Positions 15,439 through 28,964 of a stretch of DNA of 64,000 bases are shown here, in pieces. The position numbers were made by a program, and so were the translations under genes. The notes under the pieces were generated by a model. That model saw only the letters and a list, made by a program, of their open reading frames with translations. It searched no databases and was not told the origin of the DNA. The stretch is from Azotobacter salinestris (GTDB lineage Bacteria; Pseudomonadota; Gammaproteobacteria; Pseudomonadales; Pseudomonadaceae), in the NCBI RefSeq assembly GCF_009363155.1, contig NZ_CP045302.1, positions 1,983,001 through 2,047,000 on the forward strand, read 5' to 3'. The first letter of the stretch is position 1. Every line of letters begins with the position of its first letter.

Positions 15439-17901
15439 ATGCGTTTGCTTAAATTCTTCGGCTGGACCTTCGTCGCCATTTTCAGCAGCCTGCTGCTCGG
15501 CCTGAGCGGAGCCTTTCTCTATCTGGGACCCAACCTTCCGTCGGCCGAATCGCTGCGCACCATCCAGCTGCAAATCCCCCTGCGGATATACAGCAGCGAT
15601 GCCAAGCTGATTGCGGAATTCGGCGAGATGCGCCGCACCCCCATCCGCTACGCAGAAATCCCCCCGGACTTCATCCATGCCCTGCTGGCTGCGGAGGACG
15701 ACAATTTCGCCAGCCATTATGGCGTCGACCTTGCGAGCCTAATGCGCGCTGCCACGCAATTATTGAGCAGCGGGCATATTCAGACCGGGGGCAGCACCAT
15801 CACCATGCAGGTGGCGAAGAATTTCTTCCTGACCAGCGAGCGGAGCTTTTCGCGCAAGGTCAACGAAATCCTGCTCGCCCTGCAGATCGAGCGGGAGCTC
15901 AGCAAGGAGGAAATCCTCGAGCTCTACGTCAACAAGATCTACCTCGGCAACCGCGCCTATGGCATCGAGGCAGCGGCCCAGGTCTACTACGGCAAGTCCA
16001 TTCGCGAACTGAGCCTGGCGCAGATGGCGATGATCGCCGGCTTGCCGAAAGCCCCGTCGCGCTTCAATCCCCTGGCCAACCCGGCACGCAGCAAGGAGCG
16101 GCGCGACTGGATCCTCGGGCGCATGTACAAGCTTGGGCACATCGACGAGACTCGTTACCTGCAAGCCCTCGCAGAACCGGCGGACGCGAGCTATCACGTT
16201 CCCGCTCCGGAGCTGAACGCCCCCTATATCGCCGAACTGGCCCGTGCCGAGCTGGTCGGCCGTTACGGCAGCGACGCCTATACCGAGGGGTTCCGGGTTA
16301 CCACCACGACTCCCAGCGACCTGCAGGAAGCGGCCAACAGCGCCGTTCGCCAGGGGCTGCTCGACTACGATCGGCGCCACGGCTACCGAGGCCCCGAGGC
16401 CCACCTGCCCGGCACGAGCAGAAGCGCCTGGCTGGACGAGCTGGACAAGCAGCGCAGCATCAACGGTCTCGAGCCCGCCGTCGTCACCCAGGTCGGCAGC
16501 AACGCCATCCAGGCCCTGATGCGCAACGGCGACGAGGAAACGGTGCGCTGGGAAAGCATGAGCTGGGCCCGGCCCTTCGTCAGCGCCGACAGCATGGGAC
16601 CCAGACCGCAGAACCCGGGTCAGGTGGTCAAGGTTGGAGACCTGATTCGCGTCATGCGTCAGGAGGATGGCAGCCTGGCCTTCAGTCAGATTCCTGCCGC
16701 CCAGAGCGCCCTGATCTCCCTGGACCCGCGAAACGGCGCGATTCGCGCCCTGGTCGGAGGCTTCTCCTTCGAGCAGAGCAACTACAACCGCGCCGCCCAG
16801 GCCAAGCGGCAACCCGGCTCGAGCTTCAAGCCCTTCATCTACAGTGCAGCCCTGGACCGCGGCTTTACCGCCGCCAGTCTGATCAACGACGCCCCGATCG
16901 TCTTTGTCGATCCGTATCTGGATACGGTCTGGCGCCCCAAGAACGATACCAACACTTTTCTCGGCCCGATCCGCTTGCGCGAAGCCCTGTACAAGTCGCG
17001 CAACCTGGTATCGATTCGCCTGCTGCAAAGCATCGGCATCGACTACACCCTGGATTACATCGGCCGCTTCGGCTTCGACAAGCGCGACCTGCCACGCAAC
17101 CTGTCCCTGGCGCTCGGCACGGCCAACTTGACCCCGCTGGAAATCGCCGCCGGCTGGAGCACCTTCGCCAATGGCGGCTACCGCATCCAGCCCTACCTGA
17201 TCGAGCGCATCGAGGACCGCGACGGCAAGCTTCTGTATCAGGCCAACCCGCCTCGCACTCCGGCAGAGGAGCCGGCACCGGCCGCCTTCACCAGCCCCCC
17301 GATCATCACCGAGGGCGCACAGCTCGTTACCACCGCCGATGCCTCTTCCGAGGCGGTCCAACCAGCCCCGCCCACGCGGCTCCCGCCCCCCCCCGAGCCG
17401 ATCGTCGCGGAGCGCATCGTCGATGCCCGTACCACCTACATCATGACCAGCATGCTGCAAGATGTGATCAAGCGCGGCACTGCCCGCCGCGCCCTGGAGA
17501 TGGGGCGCAGCGACCTGGCCGGCAAGACCGGGACCACCAACGAGTCCAAGGACAGCTGGTTCTCCGGCTACAACGCCGACTACGTCACCACCGTCTGGGC
17601 CGGTTTCGACCAGCCGGAAAGCCTGGGCAGCCATGAATACGGCAGCACCGTGGCCTTGCCGATCTGGATGAACTTCATGAGCGCAGCCCTGAAGGACAAG
17701 CCGCCGCACCTGCAGGCCGAGCCCGAAGGGCTACTGACCCTGCGCATCAACCCCGGCAGCGGTCGCATCGCTTCGCCCGGCACCCCCGGCGCCGTCTTCG
17801 AGCTGTTCAAGAACGAAGCCCCGCCGCCTATGGCCAGCGAGGAGGAGTCCGGTCCGGGCACACTGGCGAAAGAATCCGCACCGCCGATCGACCTGTTCTG
17901 A
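15439..17901 (+). CDS. ponA: Penicillin-binding protein 1A (bifunctional)
   Basis: Class A PBP that polymerises and cross-links peptidoglycan. The ATG at 15439 (MRLLKFFGWTF), just after an in-frame TTG, gives 820 residues. Seen: an N-terminal membrane anchor (residues ~8-30); a GT51 glycosyltransferase domain with the catalytic-glutamate motif AAEDDNFASHYGVD, GGSTITMQVAKN and RKVNEILLALQIE; an OB-like insert; and a transpeptidase with SSFK (GSSFKPF), SRN and KTGT (AGKTGTTNESKDSWFSGY) active-site motifs. A Pro-rich stretch (~620-655) separates the last motifs and is a variable linker. Its own terminator follows. Confidence 0.97.
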   Translation: MRLLKFFGWTFVAIFSSLLLGLSGAFLYLGPNLPSAESLRTIQLQIPLRIYSSDAKLIAEFGEMRRTPIRYAEIPPDFIHALLAAEDDNFASHYGVDLASLMRAATQLLSSGHIQTGGSTITMQVAKNFFLTSERSFSRKVNEILLALQIERELSKEEILELYVNKIYLGNRAYGIEAAAQVYYGKSIRELSLAQMAMIAGLPKAPSRFNPLANPARSKERRDWILGRMYKLGHIDETRYLQALAEPADASYHVPAPELNAPYIAELARAELVGRYGSDAYTEGFRVTTTTPSDLQEAANSAVRQGLLDYDRRHGYRGPEAHLPGTSRSAWLDELDKQRSINGLEPAVVTQVGSNAIQALMRNGDEETVRWESMSWARPFVSADSMGPRPQNPGQVVKVGDLIRVMRQEDGSLAFSQIPAAQSALISLDPRNGAIRALVGGFSFEQSNYNRAAQAKRQPGSSFKPFIYSAALDRGFTAASLINDAPIVFVDPYLDTVWRPKNDTNTFLGPIRLREALYKSRNLVSIRLLQSIGIDYTLDYIGRFGFDKRDLPRNLSLALGTANLTPLEIAAGWSTFANGGYRIQPYLIERIEDRDGKLLYQANPPRTPAEEPAPAAFTSPPIITEGAQLVTTADASSEAVQPAPPTRLPPPPEPIVAERIVDARTTYIMTSMLQDVIKRGTARRALEMGRSDLAGKTGTTNESKDSWFSGYNADYVTTVWAGFDQPESLGSHEYGSTVALPIWMNFMSAALKDKPPHLQAEPEGLLTLRINPGSGRIASPGTPGAVFELFKNEAPPPMASEEESGPGTLAKESAPPIDLF

Positions 17902-17932
17902 CCCTCAAAAGAAATTCCCGCCTTAAGCCAAG

Positions 17933-17970
17933 GCCAGTCAGTTAAGCTGACTAAGCTGACTGGCATTTTT
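17933..17970 (+). terminator. Rho-independent terminator of ponA
   Basis: Stem GCCAGTCAG (17933-17941) / CTGACTGGC (17956-17964), followed by ATTTTT (17965-17970), 32 bp past the ponA stop. The loop repeats the stem motif (AAGCTGACTAAGCTGACT). Confidence 0.85.
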
Positions 17971-18347
17971 CTTTCTGGGGATACTTATTCGAACATGGTT
18001 TCGCGACGCGCGAATAGTGCCGCTCATGCCTGAGCGGCAGCATGAAGTGGCGAGCCTGCGCCCGGAGTTCCATCAGCCGCTGCGGGATCGTGCCTGGCAT
18101 CAGGCCGTTGCCCTCGGATAATCCCGGCTGTTGCACGATCAGCCAGCTGGGCTCGCCCCCTGAACAGGGCCATCCCGACGACCAGCCAGACGATACGCTC
18201 GGCCGGCAAGCGCCGGCAGCGCAAGGAAACCGTGCCGGTCAGTGTCAATGCCTCCTCGATCCAGGCAGGGTCGATCGACAGGACGAAACACTCGAACGAG
18301 GCGGGATTGAGTTCCATGTCCTGCTGGAGTACTTGCTGAAGGAGCAT
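17951..18347 (-). pseudogene. IS4-family transposase remnant, interior deleted
   Basis: Two pieces of an IS4-type transposase lie head to tail on the minus strand. The N-terminal piece (18347 to ~18160) reads MLLQQVLQQDMEL...IDPAWIEEALTLTGTVSLRCRRLPAERIVWLVVGMALFRG, the Nterm_IS4 domain. The C-terminal piece (about 18151-17951, another frame) reads LMPGTIPQRLMELRAQARHFMLPLRHERHYSRVAKP, the usual end of these proteins. The DDE core is missing, so the element cannot move itself. The junction is near 18155. No clear terminal inverted repeats were found. It sits between the ponA and maeB terminators. Identification is by remembered family motifs. Confidence 0.75.
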
Positions 18348-18385
18348 AAAAGAAACAGGCTCATGGGAATCCATGAGCCTGTTTC
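18348..18385 (-). terminator. Rho-independent terminator of maeB
   Basis: Perfect 15-bp stem GAAACAGGCTCATGG (18352-18366) / CCATGAGCCTGTTTC (18371-18385), 4-nt loop, followed on the minus strand by TTTT. It lies 85 bp past the malic enzyme stop. Confidence 0.85.
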
Positions 18386-18470
18386 CATCGTTTTATCCTG
18401 CAAGGTCAATGCCTTGACTGACGGGCATTCGCCTTAAGCGGGGTTTCTTTTGGACCAGGCAGAGTCTCGC

Positions 18471-19739
<1,269 letters not shown>

Positions 19740-20153
19740 AATTATTAGTTTCCGTTTTTATAGTGTTGCAACTTGCTGAATGAGCATACGGCAAGACAAC
19801 AAGCACCAACAATAGCACTCAACGCCGCATGTCAAGATCCCTGACGCCCGACTTTTAGCCAATTTCCGACCTGTCTCAAGGAGAGCATGGACGCTTGTCC
19901 AGATCGGCCATCGAGGCTTGTCAAATACTGCGATATGGCCGGACACGGCCACCAACGCCAGCGGGCGACAGACGAAAAGGCGCTGCTCCTCTCCAACCGA
20001 TACAGATAGGGCAGAACGATCTGCGCATTTACCCTGGCTCGACAGCCGCTGATCTCCATGGGCGAGAACCCACCGGCAGCGACAGGCGGTTTCGACAGCC
20101 CGCATGACGAAAGATCCAGCAGCGACCGGCCGAGTACCAGAGCCCGGCAAGCC
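19740..20153. other. 414-bp gap upstream of maeB, no gene recognised
   Basis: The first ~80 bp next to maeB are AT-rich and probably hold its promoter. The rest has open frames (for example 19758-20150 minus) with low-complexity, Cys- and Arg-rich translations, no ribosome site and no recognisable domain. I see no RNA gene or repeat. Confidence 0.6.
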
Positions 20154-20954
20154 TCATGGAAGCACGTCGAGCATGAACGGATGGGTCAGAGGCAGCATCC
20201 AGCGTGCCTGCTCCTTGTCCACTTGCCCCTGACGGGCGCGATCGACCACCCAGCCTCGCGTCTCGACCCTTCGTCCCGGCAGGCGCTGCAGGGCGGCCAG
20301 ATCGAACAGGCGGAGCAGCTTCGGCTCGACACGCAGGACCAAGCCCCCCTCCAGCTCGATCCACAGGCCACCGCCATTGCGTTCGACCCCGCCGACCCGT
20401 GCGCGGATCAGGGCGAAGCCACCGCGCCGCAGCTGCTCCGGTCGCTGCCATGCCGGCTGCCGCCAGAGTCCTGCGCCGGCTGCCCGCGCCCGGCGCTCGG
20501 CCTGCCTCAGGCAATCGGCAAGCGCCGCGTTCGGCGCCACCGCCACCTGGTAGCCGAGCCCCTCGGCCAGCAGTTGCGCCTCCCAGCTGCGGCCATGCGC
20601 ATCATAGGCATGAGCCAGGAGGCGGCCATGGCGATCCCTGGCCTGACGCCCCGGCAGCAGGTCGACCCGCCCGCCGTTGGCCGTCACCAGTTGCCGAAGG
20701 CGCTCGCGCGCCGCCTCGGCAAAGGGCTCGGCAGGCTGCTCACGGCGTGCACGCTCCGGCGTATTCACACCGATCAGGCGCACACGCCGGCCGTCGGCGA
20801 GGTGCAGGGTATCGCCGTCTATCACACGCTCCACGCGGGCAGTCGACAGCTTGTCCGGCGCCGGGCATAGCGCCTGTGCAGGCAGACCCCAGGCGACGGA
20901 AACGAAAAAGGCGCCCGCGAGGGGCGCCTTTTTCAGCAGCGCGAAACAGCGCAT
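20154..20954 (-). CDS. Secreted thermonuclease-like (SNase fold) protein
   Basis: 266 residues from the ATG at 20952-20954. The N-terminus (MRCFALLKKAPLAGAFF...LPAQA) looks like a signal peptide, so the product is probably periplasmic or exported. An SNase-type OB fold follows: STARVERVIDGDTLHLADGRRVRLIGVNTPE (Asp/Thr of the Ca site and active-site Arg), with RDRHGRLLAHAY further on. A C-terminal extension (~160-266) has no domain I recognise. It starts 23 bp after rpmE. The rpmE terminator overlaps its first codons, so expression probably needs read-through or an internal start. The substrate (DNA or RNA) is inferred. Confidence 0.8.
   Translation of the reverse strand: MRCFALLKKAPLAGAFFVSVAWGLPAQALCPAPDKLSTARVERVIDGDTLHLADGRRVRLIGVNTPERARREQPAEPFAEAARERLRQLVTANGGRVDLLPGRQARDRHGRLLAHAYDAHGRSWEAQLLAEGLGYQVAVAPNAALADCLRQAERRARAAGAGLWRQPAWQRPEQLRRGGFALIRARVGGVERNGGGLWIELEGGLVLRVEPKLLRLFDLAALQRLPGRRVETRGWVVDRARQGQVDKEQARWMLPLTHPFMLDVLP
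20905..20933 (-). terminator. rpmE terminator lying inside the nuclease coding region
   Basis: AAAAAGGCGCCC (20905-20916) and GGGCGCCTTTTT (20922-20933) form a GC-rich stem with a T-run on either strand. It lies 45 bp past the rpmE stop, over codons 8-17 of the downstream nuclease gene, where it encodes the KKAPLAGAFF part of the signal peptide. Confidence 0.75.
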
Positions 20955-20977
20955 CAGGCCTCCCTGGCCATCGGTGC

Positions 20978-21190
20978 TTACTTGGAGCCGAACACACCGA
21001 AACGCTGCTTGAAACGATCGATACGGCCGCCGGTGTCGAGCACCTTCTGCTTGCCGGTATAGAACGGGTGGCACTCGGAGCACACGTCGATGCTGATGCT
21101 CTTGCCCAGGGTGGAGCGGGTCTTGATCACGTTCCCGCAGCTGCAGGTCGCCTCGATCTCGACGTAATTCGGATGGATATCGGCTTTCAT
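20978..21190 (-). CDS. rpmE: 50S ribosomal protein L31 (zinc-binding form)
   Basis: 70-residue large-subunit protein, [20 protein letters not shown]. The cysteines CSC (16, 18) and CSEC (37, 40) are the zinc-binding set of the C+ form, so this is the zinc-dependent paralogue. It starts at the ATG 21188-21190 and has its own promoter and a hairpin-containing leader. Confidence 0.97.
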   Translation of the reverse strand: MKADIHPNYVEIEATCSCGNVIKTRSTLGKSISIDVCSECHPFYTGKQKVLDTGGRIDRFKQRFGVFGSK

Positions 21191-21220
21191 GGAAAAGTCC
21201 TCGACTCTGGCGTACCGCCA

Positions 21221-21288
21221 CCCGACCCAATGTCGGGCACCGTACGAAAACAGGCGCCGGATGATACCAGAGCACTGCGGCGATGCAA
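21221..21288 (-). promoter_or_regulatory. rpmE promoter and leader stem-loop
   Basis: On the minus strand, TTGCAT (21283-21288), a 16-bp spacer and TATCAT (21261-21266) form a sigma70-type promoter. The predicted ~65-nt leader contains a CCCGAC/GTCGGG hairpin (21221-21237). In E. coli, L31 has been reported to act on its own mRNA; whether this stem does so here is inference. Confidence 0.55.
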
Positions 21289-21364
21289 GCACGCAAGACC
21301 AGGCGGTCGCCGTCCCGGCTTCGCCGCCTGCTAAGATCGTCGCTCTCCGTCAAGGACTGCCCGC

Positions 21365-23584
<2,220 letters not shown>

Positions 23585-23739
23585 GCCGCCACGGCCGGCA
23601 CCGGCCGCTTCGCCTGCCGATCGCGGTGCCTGCCCCCAGGGCTCGCAGCGGTTGGCAAGCCCGCCGCTGCCGCGGATAATGCCCGGTTTTCACAACCCGC
23701 CTTCCCGGTGCACTGCCCCTCCGTGGCCAAGAGCAGACC

Positions 23740-25479
23740 ATGAAAGACACGATTCGCCAGCTGATCCAGCAAGCCCTGACCCGCCTGACCGATGACGGCG
23801 TGCTCCCCGCGGGCCTGGCGCCGGCGATCCAGGTGGAAAACACCAAGGACAAGAGCCACGGCGACTTCGCCAGCAACATCGCCATGATGCTGGCCAAGCC
23901 GGCCGGCCTGAAGCCGCGCGAGCTGGCCGAGAAGCTGGTCGCCGCGCTGCCGGCCAACGCCTCGATCAGCAAGGTGGAAATCGCCGGTCCCGGCTTTCTC
24001 AACTTCTTCCAGAACAGCGACGCCCTGGCCCTGCGCCTGGAGGCCGCACTGACCGACGAGCGCCTCGGCGTGCGCAAGCACGGCGACCTGCAGCGGGTGG
24101 TGGTCGATCTGTCCTCGCCCAACCTGGCCAAGGAGATGCATGTTGGCCACCTGCGCTCGACCATCATCGGCGATGCCGTGGCGCGGGTGCTGGAATTCCT
24201 CGGCGATAGCGTGATCCGGCAGAACCACGTCGGCGACTGGGGTACCCAGTTCGGCATGCTGCTGGCCCACCTGGAGGAAAACCCGGCCTCGGCCGAGAGC
24301 GAGCTGGCCGACCTCGAGCAGTTCTACCGCGCCTCGAAGAAGCGCTTCGACGACTCCGAAGCTTTCGCCGACCGCGCCCGCGAACTGGTGGTCAAGCTGC
24401 AGGCCGGCGACCCGGAGTGCCTGCGCCTGTGGCAACGCTTCAACGAGGTCTCCCTGTCCCACTGCCAGGAAGTCTACGAACGCCTCGGCGTGCGCCTGAG
24501 CACCGATGACATCCGCGGCGAGAGCGCCTACAACGACGAGCTGCCGGGCATCGTCCAGGCCCTGCGCGACAAGGGCCTGCTGACCGAGAGCGAGGGCGCC
24601 CAGTGTGTGTTCCTCGACGAGTTCAAGAATGCCGAAGGCAACCCGCTGCCGGTGATCGTGCAGAAGGCCGGCGGCGGCTATCTCTACGCCACCACCGACC
24701 TCGCCGCAATGCGCTACCGCAGCCAGGTGCTCGAGGCCGATCGCGTGCTCTACTTCGTCGACCAGCGCCAGGCCCTGCACTTCCAGATGGCCTTCGCGGT
24801 GGCGCGCCGCGCCGGCTTCGTGCGCGCGGGCATGGAGCTCGAGCACATGGGCTTCGGCACCATGAACGGCGCCGACGGTCGCCCCTTCAAGACCCGCGAC
24901 GGCGGCACGGTGAAGCTGATCGACCTGCTCGACGAAGCCGAGCAGCGCGCCTACACCCTGGTCAAGGGCAAGAATCCGGAGCTGCCCGAGGAAGAACTGC
25001 GCACCATCGCTCGCGCCGTGGGCATCGGTGCGGTGAAGTACGCCGACCTGTCCAAGCACCGCACCAGCGACTACAGCTTCAACTTCGAACTGATGCTGAG
25101 CTTCGAGGGCAACACCGCGCCGTACCTGCTCTATGCCTACACCCGCGTGGCCAGCGTGTTCCGCAAACTGGGCAAGGGCATCGACGAGATCGGCGGCGGC
25201 ATCGTCCTCGAGGCCGCACCGGAGCAGGCGCTGGCCGCCCGGCTGGCGCAGTTCGGCGAGGTGCTCGGCAATGTCGCCGAGAAGGGCCTGCCGCACCTGC
25301 TCTGCGCCTATCTTTATGACCTGGCCGGACTGTTCTCCAGCTTCTACGAGAACTGTCCGATCCTCGCCGCCGGCACGCCGGCCCGCCAGCAGAGCCGCCT
25401 GCTGCTGGCCGCACTGACCGGCCGCACCCTCCGGCAGGGCCTGGAACTGCTCGGCCTGGAAACCCTGGAACGCATGTAA
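23740..25479 (+). CDS. argS: Arginyl-tRNA synthetase
   Basis: Class I aminoacyl-tRNA synthetase that charges tRNA-Arg. 579 residues. Seen: the N-terminal Add1 tRNA-binding domain (1-~100), the HIGH-type motif HVGH in [17 protein letters not shown], the DALR anticodon-binding domain at the C-terminus ([16 protein letters not shown] ... LGLETLERM). The canonical KMSK is not expected in most ArgS; here the region reads [20 protein letters not shown]. The FtsN-like gene starts 22 bp downstream and may be co-transcribed. Confidence 0.97.
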   Translation: MKDTIRQLIQQALTRLTDDGVLPAGLAPAIQVENTKDKSHGDFASNIAMMLAKPAGLKPRELAEKLVAALPANASISKVEIAGPGFLNFFQNSDALALRLEAALTDERLGVRKHGDLQRVVVDLSSPNLAKEMHVGHLRSTIIGDAVARVLEFLGDSVIRQNHVGDWGTQFGMLLAHLEENPASAESELADLEQFYRASKKRFDDSEAFADRARELVVKLQAGDPECLRLWQRFNEVSLSHCQEVYERLGVRLSTDDIRGESAYNDELPGIVQALRDKGLLTESEGAQCVFLDEFKNAEGNPLPVIVQKAGGGYLYATTDLAAMRYRSQVLEADRVLYFVDQRQALHFQMAFAVARRAGFVRAGMELEHMGFGTMNGADGRPFKTRDGGTVKLIDLLDEAEQRAYTLVKGKNPELPEEELRTIARAVGIGAVKYADLSKHRTSDYSFNFELMLSFEGNTAPYLLYAYTRVASVFRKLGKGIDEIGGGIVLEAAPEQALAARLAQFGEVLGNVAEKGLPHLLCAYLYDLAGLFSSFYENCPILAAGTPARQQSRLLLAALTGRTLRQGLELLGLETLERM

Positions 25480-25501
25480 GTAAAGGGACTTACCCATCAG
25501 C

Positions 25502-26290
<789 letters not shown>

Positions 26291-26296
26291 GCTTCC

Positions 26297-26321
26297 GGCA
26301 GGCCGCCTGCCAAGGCCTGCC
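26297..26321 (+). terminator. Hairpin after the FtsN-like gene
   Basis: GGCAGGCC (26297-26304) / GGCCTGCC (26314-26321), just past the stop at 26290 and before the hslV promoter. No clear T-run, so termination is only suggested. Confidence 0.4.
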
Positions 26322-26331
26322 GCCTTCCTCG

Positions 26332-26360
26332 TTGAAATTCTCCCGCCCCTGCCCCATATA
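26332..26360 (+). promoter_or_regulatory. Sigma32-type heat-shock promoter of hslVU
   Basis: TTGAAA (26332-26337), a 14-bp spacer and CCCCATATA (26352-26360) match the RpoH consensus (TTGAAA, 11-16 bp, CCCCATNTA) closely. It lies about 45 bp before the hslV start and fits the known heat-shock control of this protease. Confidence 0.8.
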
Positions 26361-26404
26361 GGTTCCACTCGGGCATTTTCGCCCCGCAGCGTGGAGACAC
26401 TCCC

Positions 26405-26932
26405 TTGACCACCATCGTTTCAGTCCGCCGCCAAGGCAAAGTCGTCATGGGCGGCGACGGCCAGGTTTCCCTCGGCAACACCGTGATGAAGGGCAACGCG
26501 AGGAAAGTCCGCCGCCTCTATCACGGCCAGGTGCTGGCCGGCTTCGCCGGTGCCACTGCGGATGCCTTCACCCTCTTCGAGCGCTTCGAGGGTCAACTGG
26601 AAAAACACCAGGGCCATCTGGTCCGCGCTGCCGTCGAGCTGGCCAAGGACTGGCGCACCGATCGCTCGCTGAGCCGCCTGGAGGCCATGCTGGCGGTGGC
26701 CAACAAGGACGCCTCGCTGATCATCACCGGCAACGGCGACGTGGTCGAACCCGAGGAAAGCCTGATCGCCATGGGCTCCGGCGGCCCCTACGCGCAGGCC
26801 GCGGCGAAGGCGCTGCTGCTGCATACCGGCCTGTCGGCCCGCGAGGTTGCCGAAACCGCGCTGAACATTGCCGGCAGCATCTGCGTCTTCACCAATCAGA
26901 ACCTGACCATCGAGGAGCTGGACCTCGACTGA
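26405..26932 (+). CDS. hslV: ATP-dependent protease peptidase subunit HslV (ClpQ)
   Basis: Proteasome-like threonine peptidase, a two-ring dodecamer driven by HslU. 175 residues. Start is TTG (26405-26407) with GGAGA upstream, giving [29 protein letters not shown]. After Met removal, Thr becomes the catalytic residue, as in the family. The start must be here because the nucleophile has to be the mature N-terminus. hslU follows, and both sit behind a sigma32-like promoter. Confidence 0.97.
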   Translation: MTTIVSVRRQGKVVMGGDGQVSLGNTVMKGNARKVRRLYHGQVLAGFAGATADAFTLFERFEGQLEKHQGHLVRAAVELAKDWRTDRSLSRLEAMLAVANKDASLIITGNGDVVEPEESLIAMGSGGPYAQAAAKALLLHTGLSAREVAETALNIAGSICVFTNQNLTIEELDLD

Positions 26933-27031
26933 GGCCCAGCGCAACCGGCCGCAGATCCGCGACCGGCGAACAGAACGCCGCGGCGGAGGGTCCCAGACCC
27001 GACGCCCCACCGCATGAAGCGAGTCTTACCC

Positions 27032-28372
27032 ATGTCCATGACGCCCCGCGAAATCGTCCACGAACTCAACCGCCACATCGTCGGCCAGGACGACGCCAAG
27101 CGCGCCGTCGCCATCGCCCTGCGCAACCGCTGGCGGCGCATGCAGCTGCCGGCCGAGCTGCGCGCCGAGGTGACGCCGAAGAACATCCTGATGATCGGCC
27201 CGACCGGCGTCGGCAAGACCGAGATCGCCCGCCGCCTGGCACGCCTGGCGAACGCTCCGTTCATCAAGGTGGAGGCGACCAAGTTCACCGAGGTGGGCTA
27301 TGTCGGCCGCGACGTGGAATCCATCGTCCGCGACCTGGCCGACGCGGCGGTGAAGATGATGCGCGAGCAGGAGATCCAGCGGGTGCGCTACCGCGCCGAG
27401 GACGCCGCCGAGGACCGCATTCTCGACGCCCTGCTGCCGCCGGCACGCCAGGGCTTCGGCGACGAGCAGGTGACGCGCGAGGACTCGAACACCCGCCAGC
27501 TGTTCCGCAAGCGCCTGCGCGAGGGTCAGTTGGACGACAAGGAAATCGATATCGAGATCGCCGAAGCGCCCAGCGGCGTGGAAATCATGGCCCCACCCGG
27601 CATGGAGGAAATGACCAGCCAGCTGCAGAACCTGTTCTCCAGCATGGGCAAGGGCCGCAAGAAGACCCACAAGCTGAAGGTCAAGGATGCGCTCAAGCTG
27701 GTCCGCGACGAGGAGGCGGCACGCCTGGTCAACGAGGAGGAGCTGAAGGCCCGCGCCCTGGAGGCGGTGGAGCAGAACGGCATCGTCTTCATCGACGAGA
27801 TCGACAAGGTGGCCAAGCGCGCCAATGTCGGCGGCGCCGACGTCTCCCGCGAGGGCGTGCAGCGCGACCTGCTGCCGCTGATCGAGGGCTGCACGGTGAA
27901 CACCAAGCTGGGCATGGTCAAGACCGACCACATCCTGTTCATCGCCTCCGGCGCCTTCCACCTGGCCAAGCCCAGCGACCTGGTGCCGGAACTGCAGGGC
28001 CGCCTGCCGATCCGCGTCGAACTCAAGGCGCTGAGCCCGGAGGACTTCGAACGCATCCTCACCGAGCCGCACGCCTCGCTGACCGAACAGTACAGCGAAC
28101 TGCTGAAGACCGAAGGGCTGGACATCGAGTTCACCGCGGATGGCATCAAGCGCATCGCCGAAATCGCCTGGCAGGTCAACGAGAAGACCGAGAACATCGG
28201 CGCCCGGCGCCTGCACACCCTGCTCGAACGCCTGCTCGAGGAGGTTTCCTTCAGCGCCGCCGATTTGGCCGCCGATCATAGCGGTCGGCCGATCGTGATC
28301 GACGCCGCCTATGTCAACAGCCACCTCGGCGAACTGGCCCAGGACGAGGACCTGTCGCGCTATATCCTCTGA
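27032..28372 (+). CDS. hslU: ATP-dependent protease ATPase subunit HslU (ClpY)
   Basis: AAA+ unfoldase that feeds HslV. The ATG at 27032 ([23 protein letters not shown]) matches the family start; an in-frame ATG at 27014 would add six residues. 446 residues. Seen: Walker A GPTGVGKT near 56-63, the pore motif GYVGRDVES, the intermediate (I) domain with [15 protein letters not shown], Walker [10 protein letters not shown], and the C-terminal DEDLSRYIL tail that inserts into HslV. Second gene of the hslVU heat-shock operon. Confidence 0.97.
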   Translation: MSMTPREIVHELNRHIVGQDDAKRAVAIALRNRWRRMQLPAELRAEVTPKNILMIGPTGVGKTEIARRLARLANAPFIKVEATKFTEVGYVGRDVESIVRDLADAAVKMMREQEIQRVRYRAEDAAEDRILDALLPPARQGFGDEQVTREDSNTRQLFRKRLREGQLDDKEIDIEIAEAPSGVEIMAPPGMEEMTSQLQNLFSSMGKGRKKTHKLKVKDALKLVRDEEAARLVNEEELKARALEAVEQNGIVFIDEIDKVAKRANVGGADVSREGVQRDLLPLIEGCTVNTKLGMVKTDHILFIASGAFHLAKPSDLVPELQGRLPIRVELKALSPEDFERILTEPHASLTEQYSELLKTEGLDIEFTADGIKRIAEIAWQVNEKTENIGARRLHTLLERLLEEVSFSAADLAADHSGRPIVIDAAYVNSHLGELAQDEDLSRYIL

Positions 28373-28379
28373 GCGGACG

Positions 28380-28500
28380 CTGTAGCCGCAGGGCGGATGG
28401 CCACCCCGTGGGAAACCGCCCAGCGTTTTCCATCGGGCCCCTATGGCGGTGGGTAAGGCGCCGCCGCTACCCCCCCCCTACGACCCGCCTCCTCACGCGG
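28380..28500. repeat. Cluster of imperfect palindromes, REP-like intergenic repeat
   Basis: The gap between hslU and the DUF971 gene holds several imperfect inverted repeats: GGAAACCGCCCAGCGTTTTCC (about 28410-28432), and a GGTGGGTA...CTACCC unit near 28450-28476 next to a run of eight or nine C. It resembles the palindromic intergenic repeats common in Pseudomonas chromosomes. No copy count could be made here. Confidence 0.45.
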
Positions 28501-28510
28501 AGCCCCGACG

Positions 28511-28885
28511 ATGCACATACCGACTGCCATCAAGCTGCACAAGGCCTCGAAAACTCTCGAGCTGCACTACGGTCCCGACGAACAGTACTGCCTCGATGCC
28601 GAATTCCTCCGCGTGCACTCGCCCTCGGCGGAAGTGCGGGGCCACGGCCATCCCGTGCTGCAACACGGCAAGCTCGGCGTCGGATTGACCGGTGTGGAGC
28701 CGGTCGGCCAGTACGCCCTCAAGCTGACCTTCGACGACGGCCACGACAGCGGCCTCTACAGCTGGGACTACCTCTACCAGTTGGCCCACGACCGCGACCG
28801 CCTGTGGACCGACTACCTGGCCGAACTGGAGCGCGCCGGCAAGTCCCGCGATCCCCACGAGTCGGTGGTCCGCCTGATGCCCTGA
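28511..28885 (+). CDS. DUF971 (gamma-butyrobetaine hydroxylase-like N-terminal) protein
   Basis: 124-residue cytosolic protein, [22 protein letters not shown]. Contains the single DUF971 fold ([45 protein letters not shown]), found alone in many proteobacteria and linked in some to Fe-S or metal handling. The function is not established. In Pseudomonas the orthologue sits between hslU and the polyhydroxyalkanoate cluster. Here ubiE follows 79 bp later instead. Confidence 0.85.
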   Translation: MHIPTAIKLHKASKTLELHYGPDEQYCLDAEFLRVHSPSAEVRGHGHPVLQHGKLGVGLTGVEPVGQYALKLTFDDGHDSGLYSWDYLYQLAHDRDRLWTDYLAELERAGKSRDPHESVVRLMP

Positions 28886-28964
28886 GCGAGCCACAGGTGC
28901 CCTGGCAAGACAAACCCGACCGCCAGCATTAGAATGTCCGGCACATTTTTCCGGTGCCAGCGAC

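Noticed and set aside
19758-20150. 130-codon minus-strand frame in the maeB-nuclease gap
   Set aside because: Cys- and Arg-rich, no recognisable domain, no ribosome site, covers the likely maeB promoter.
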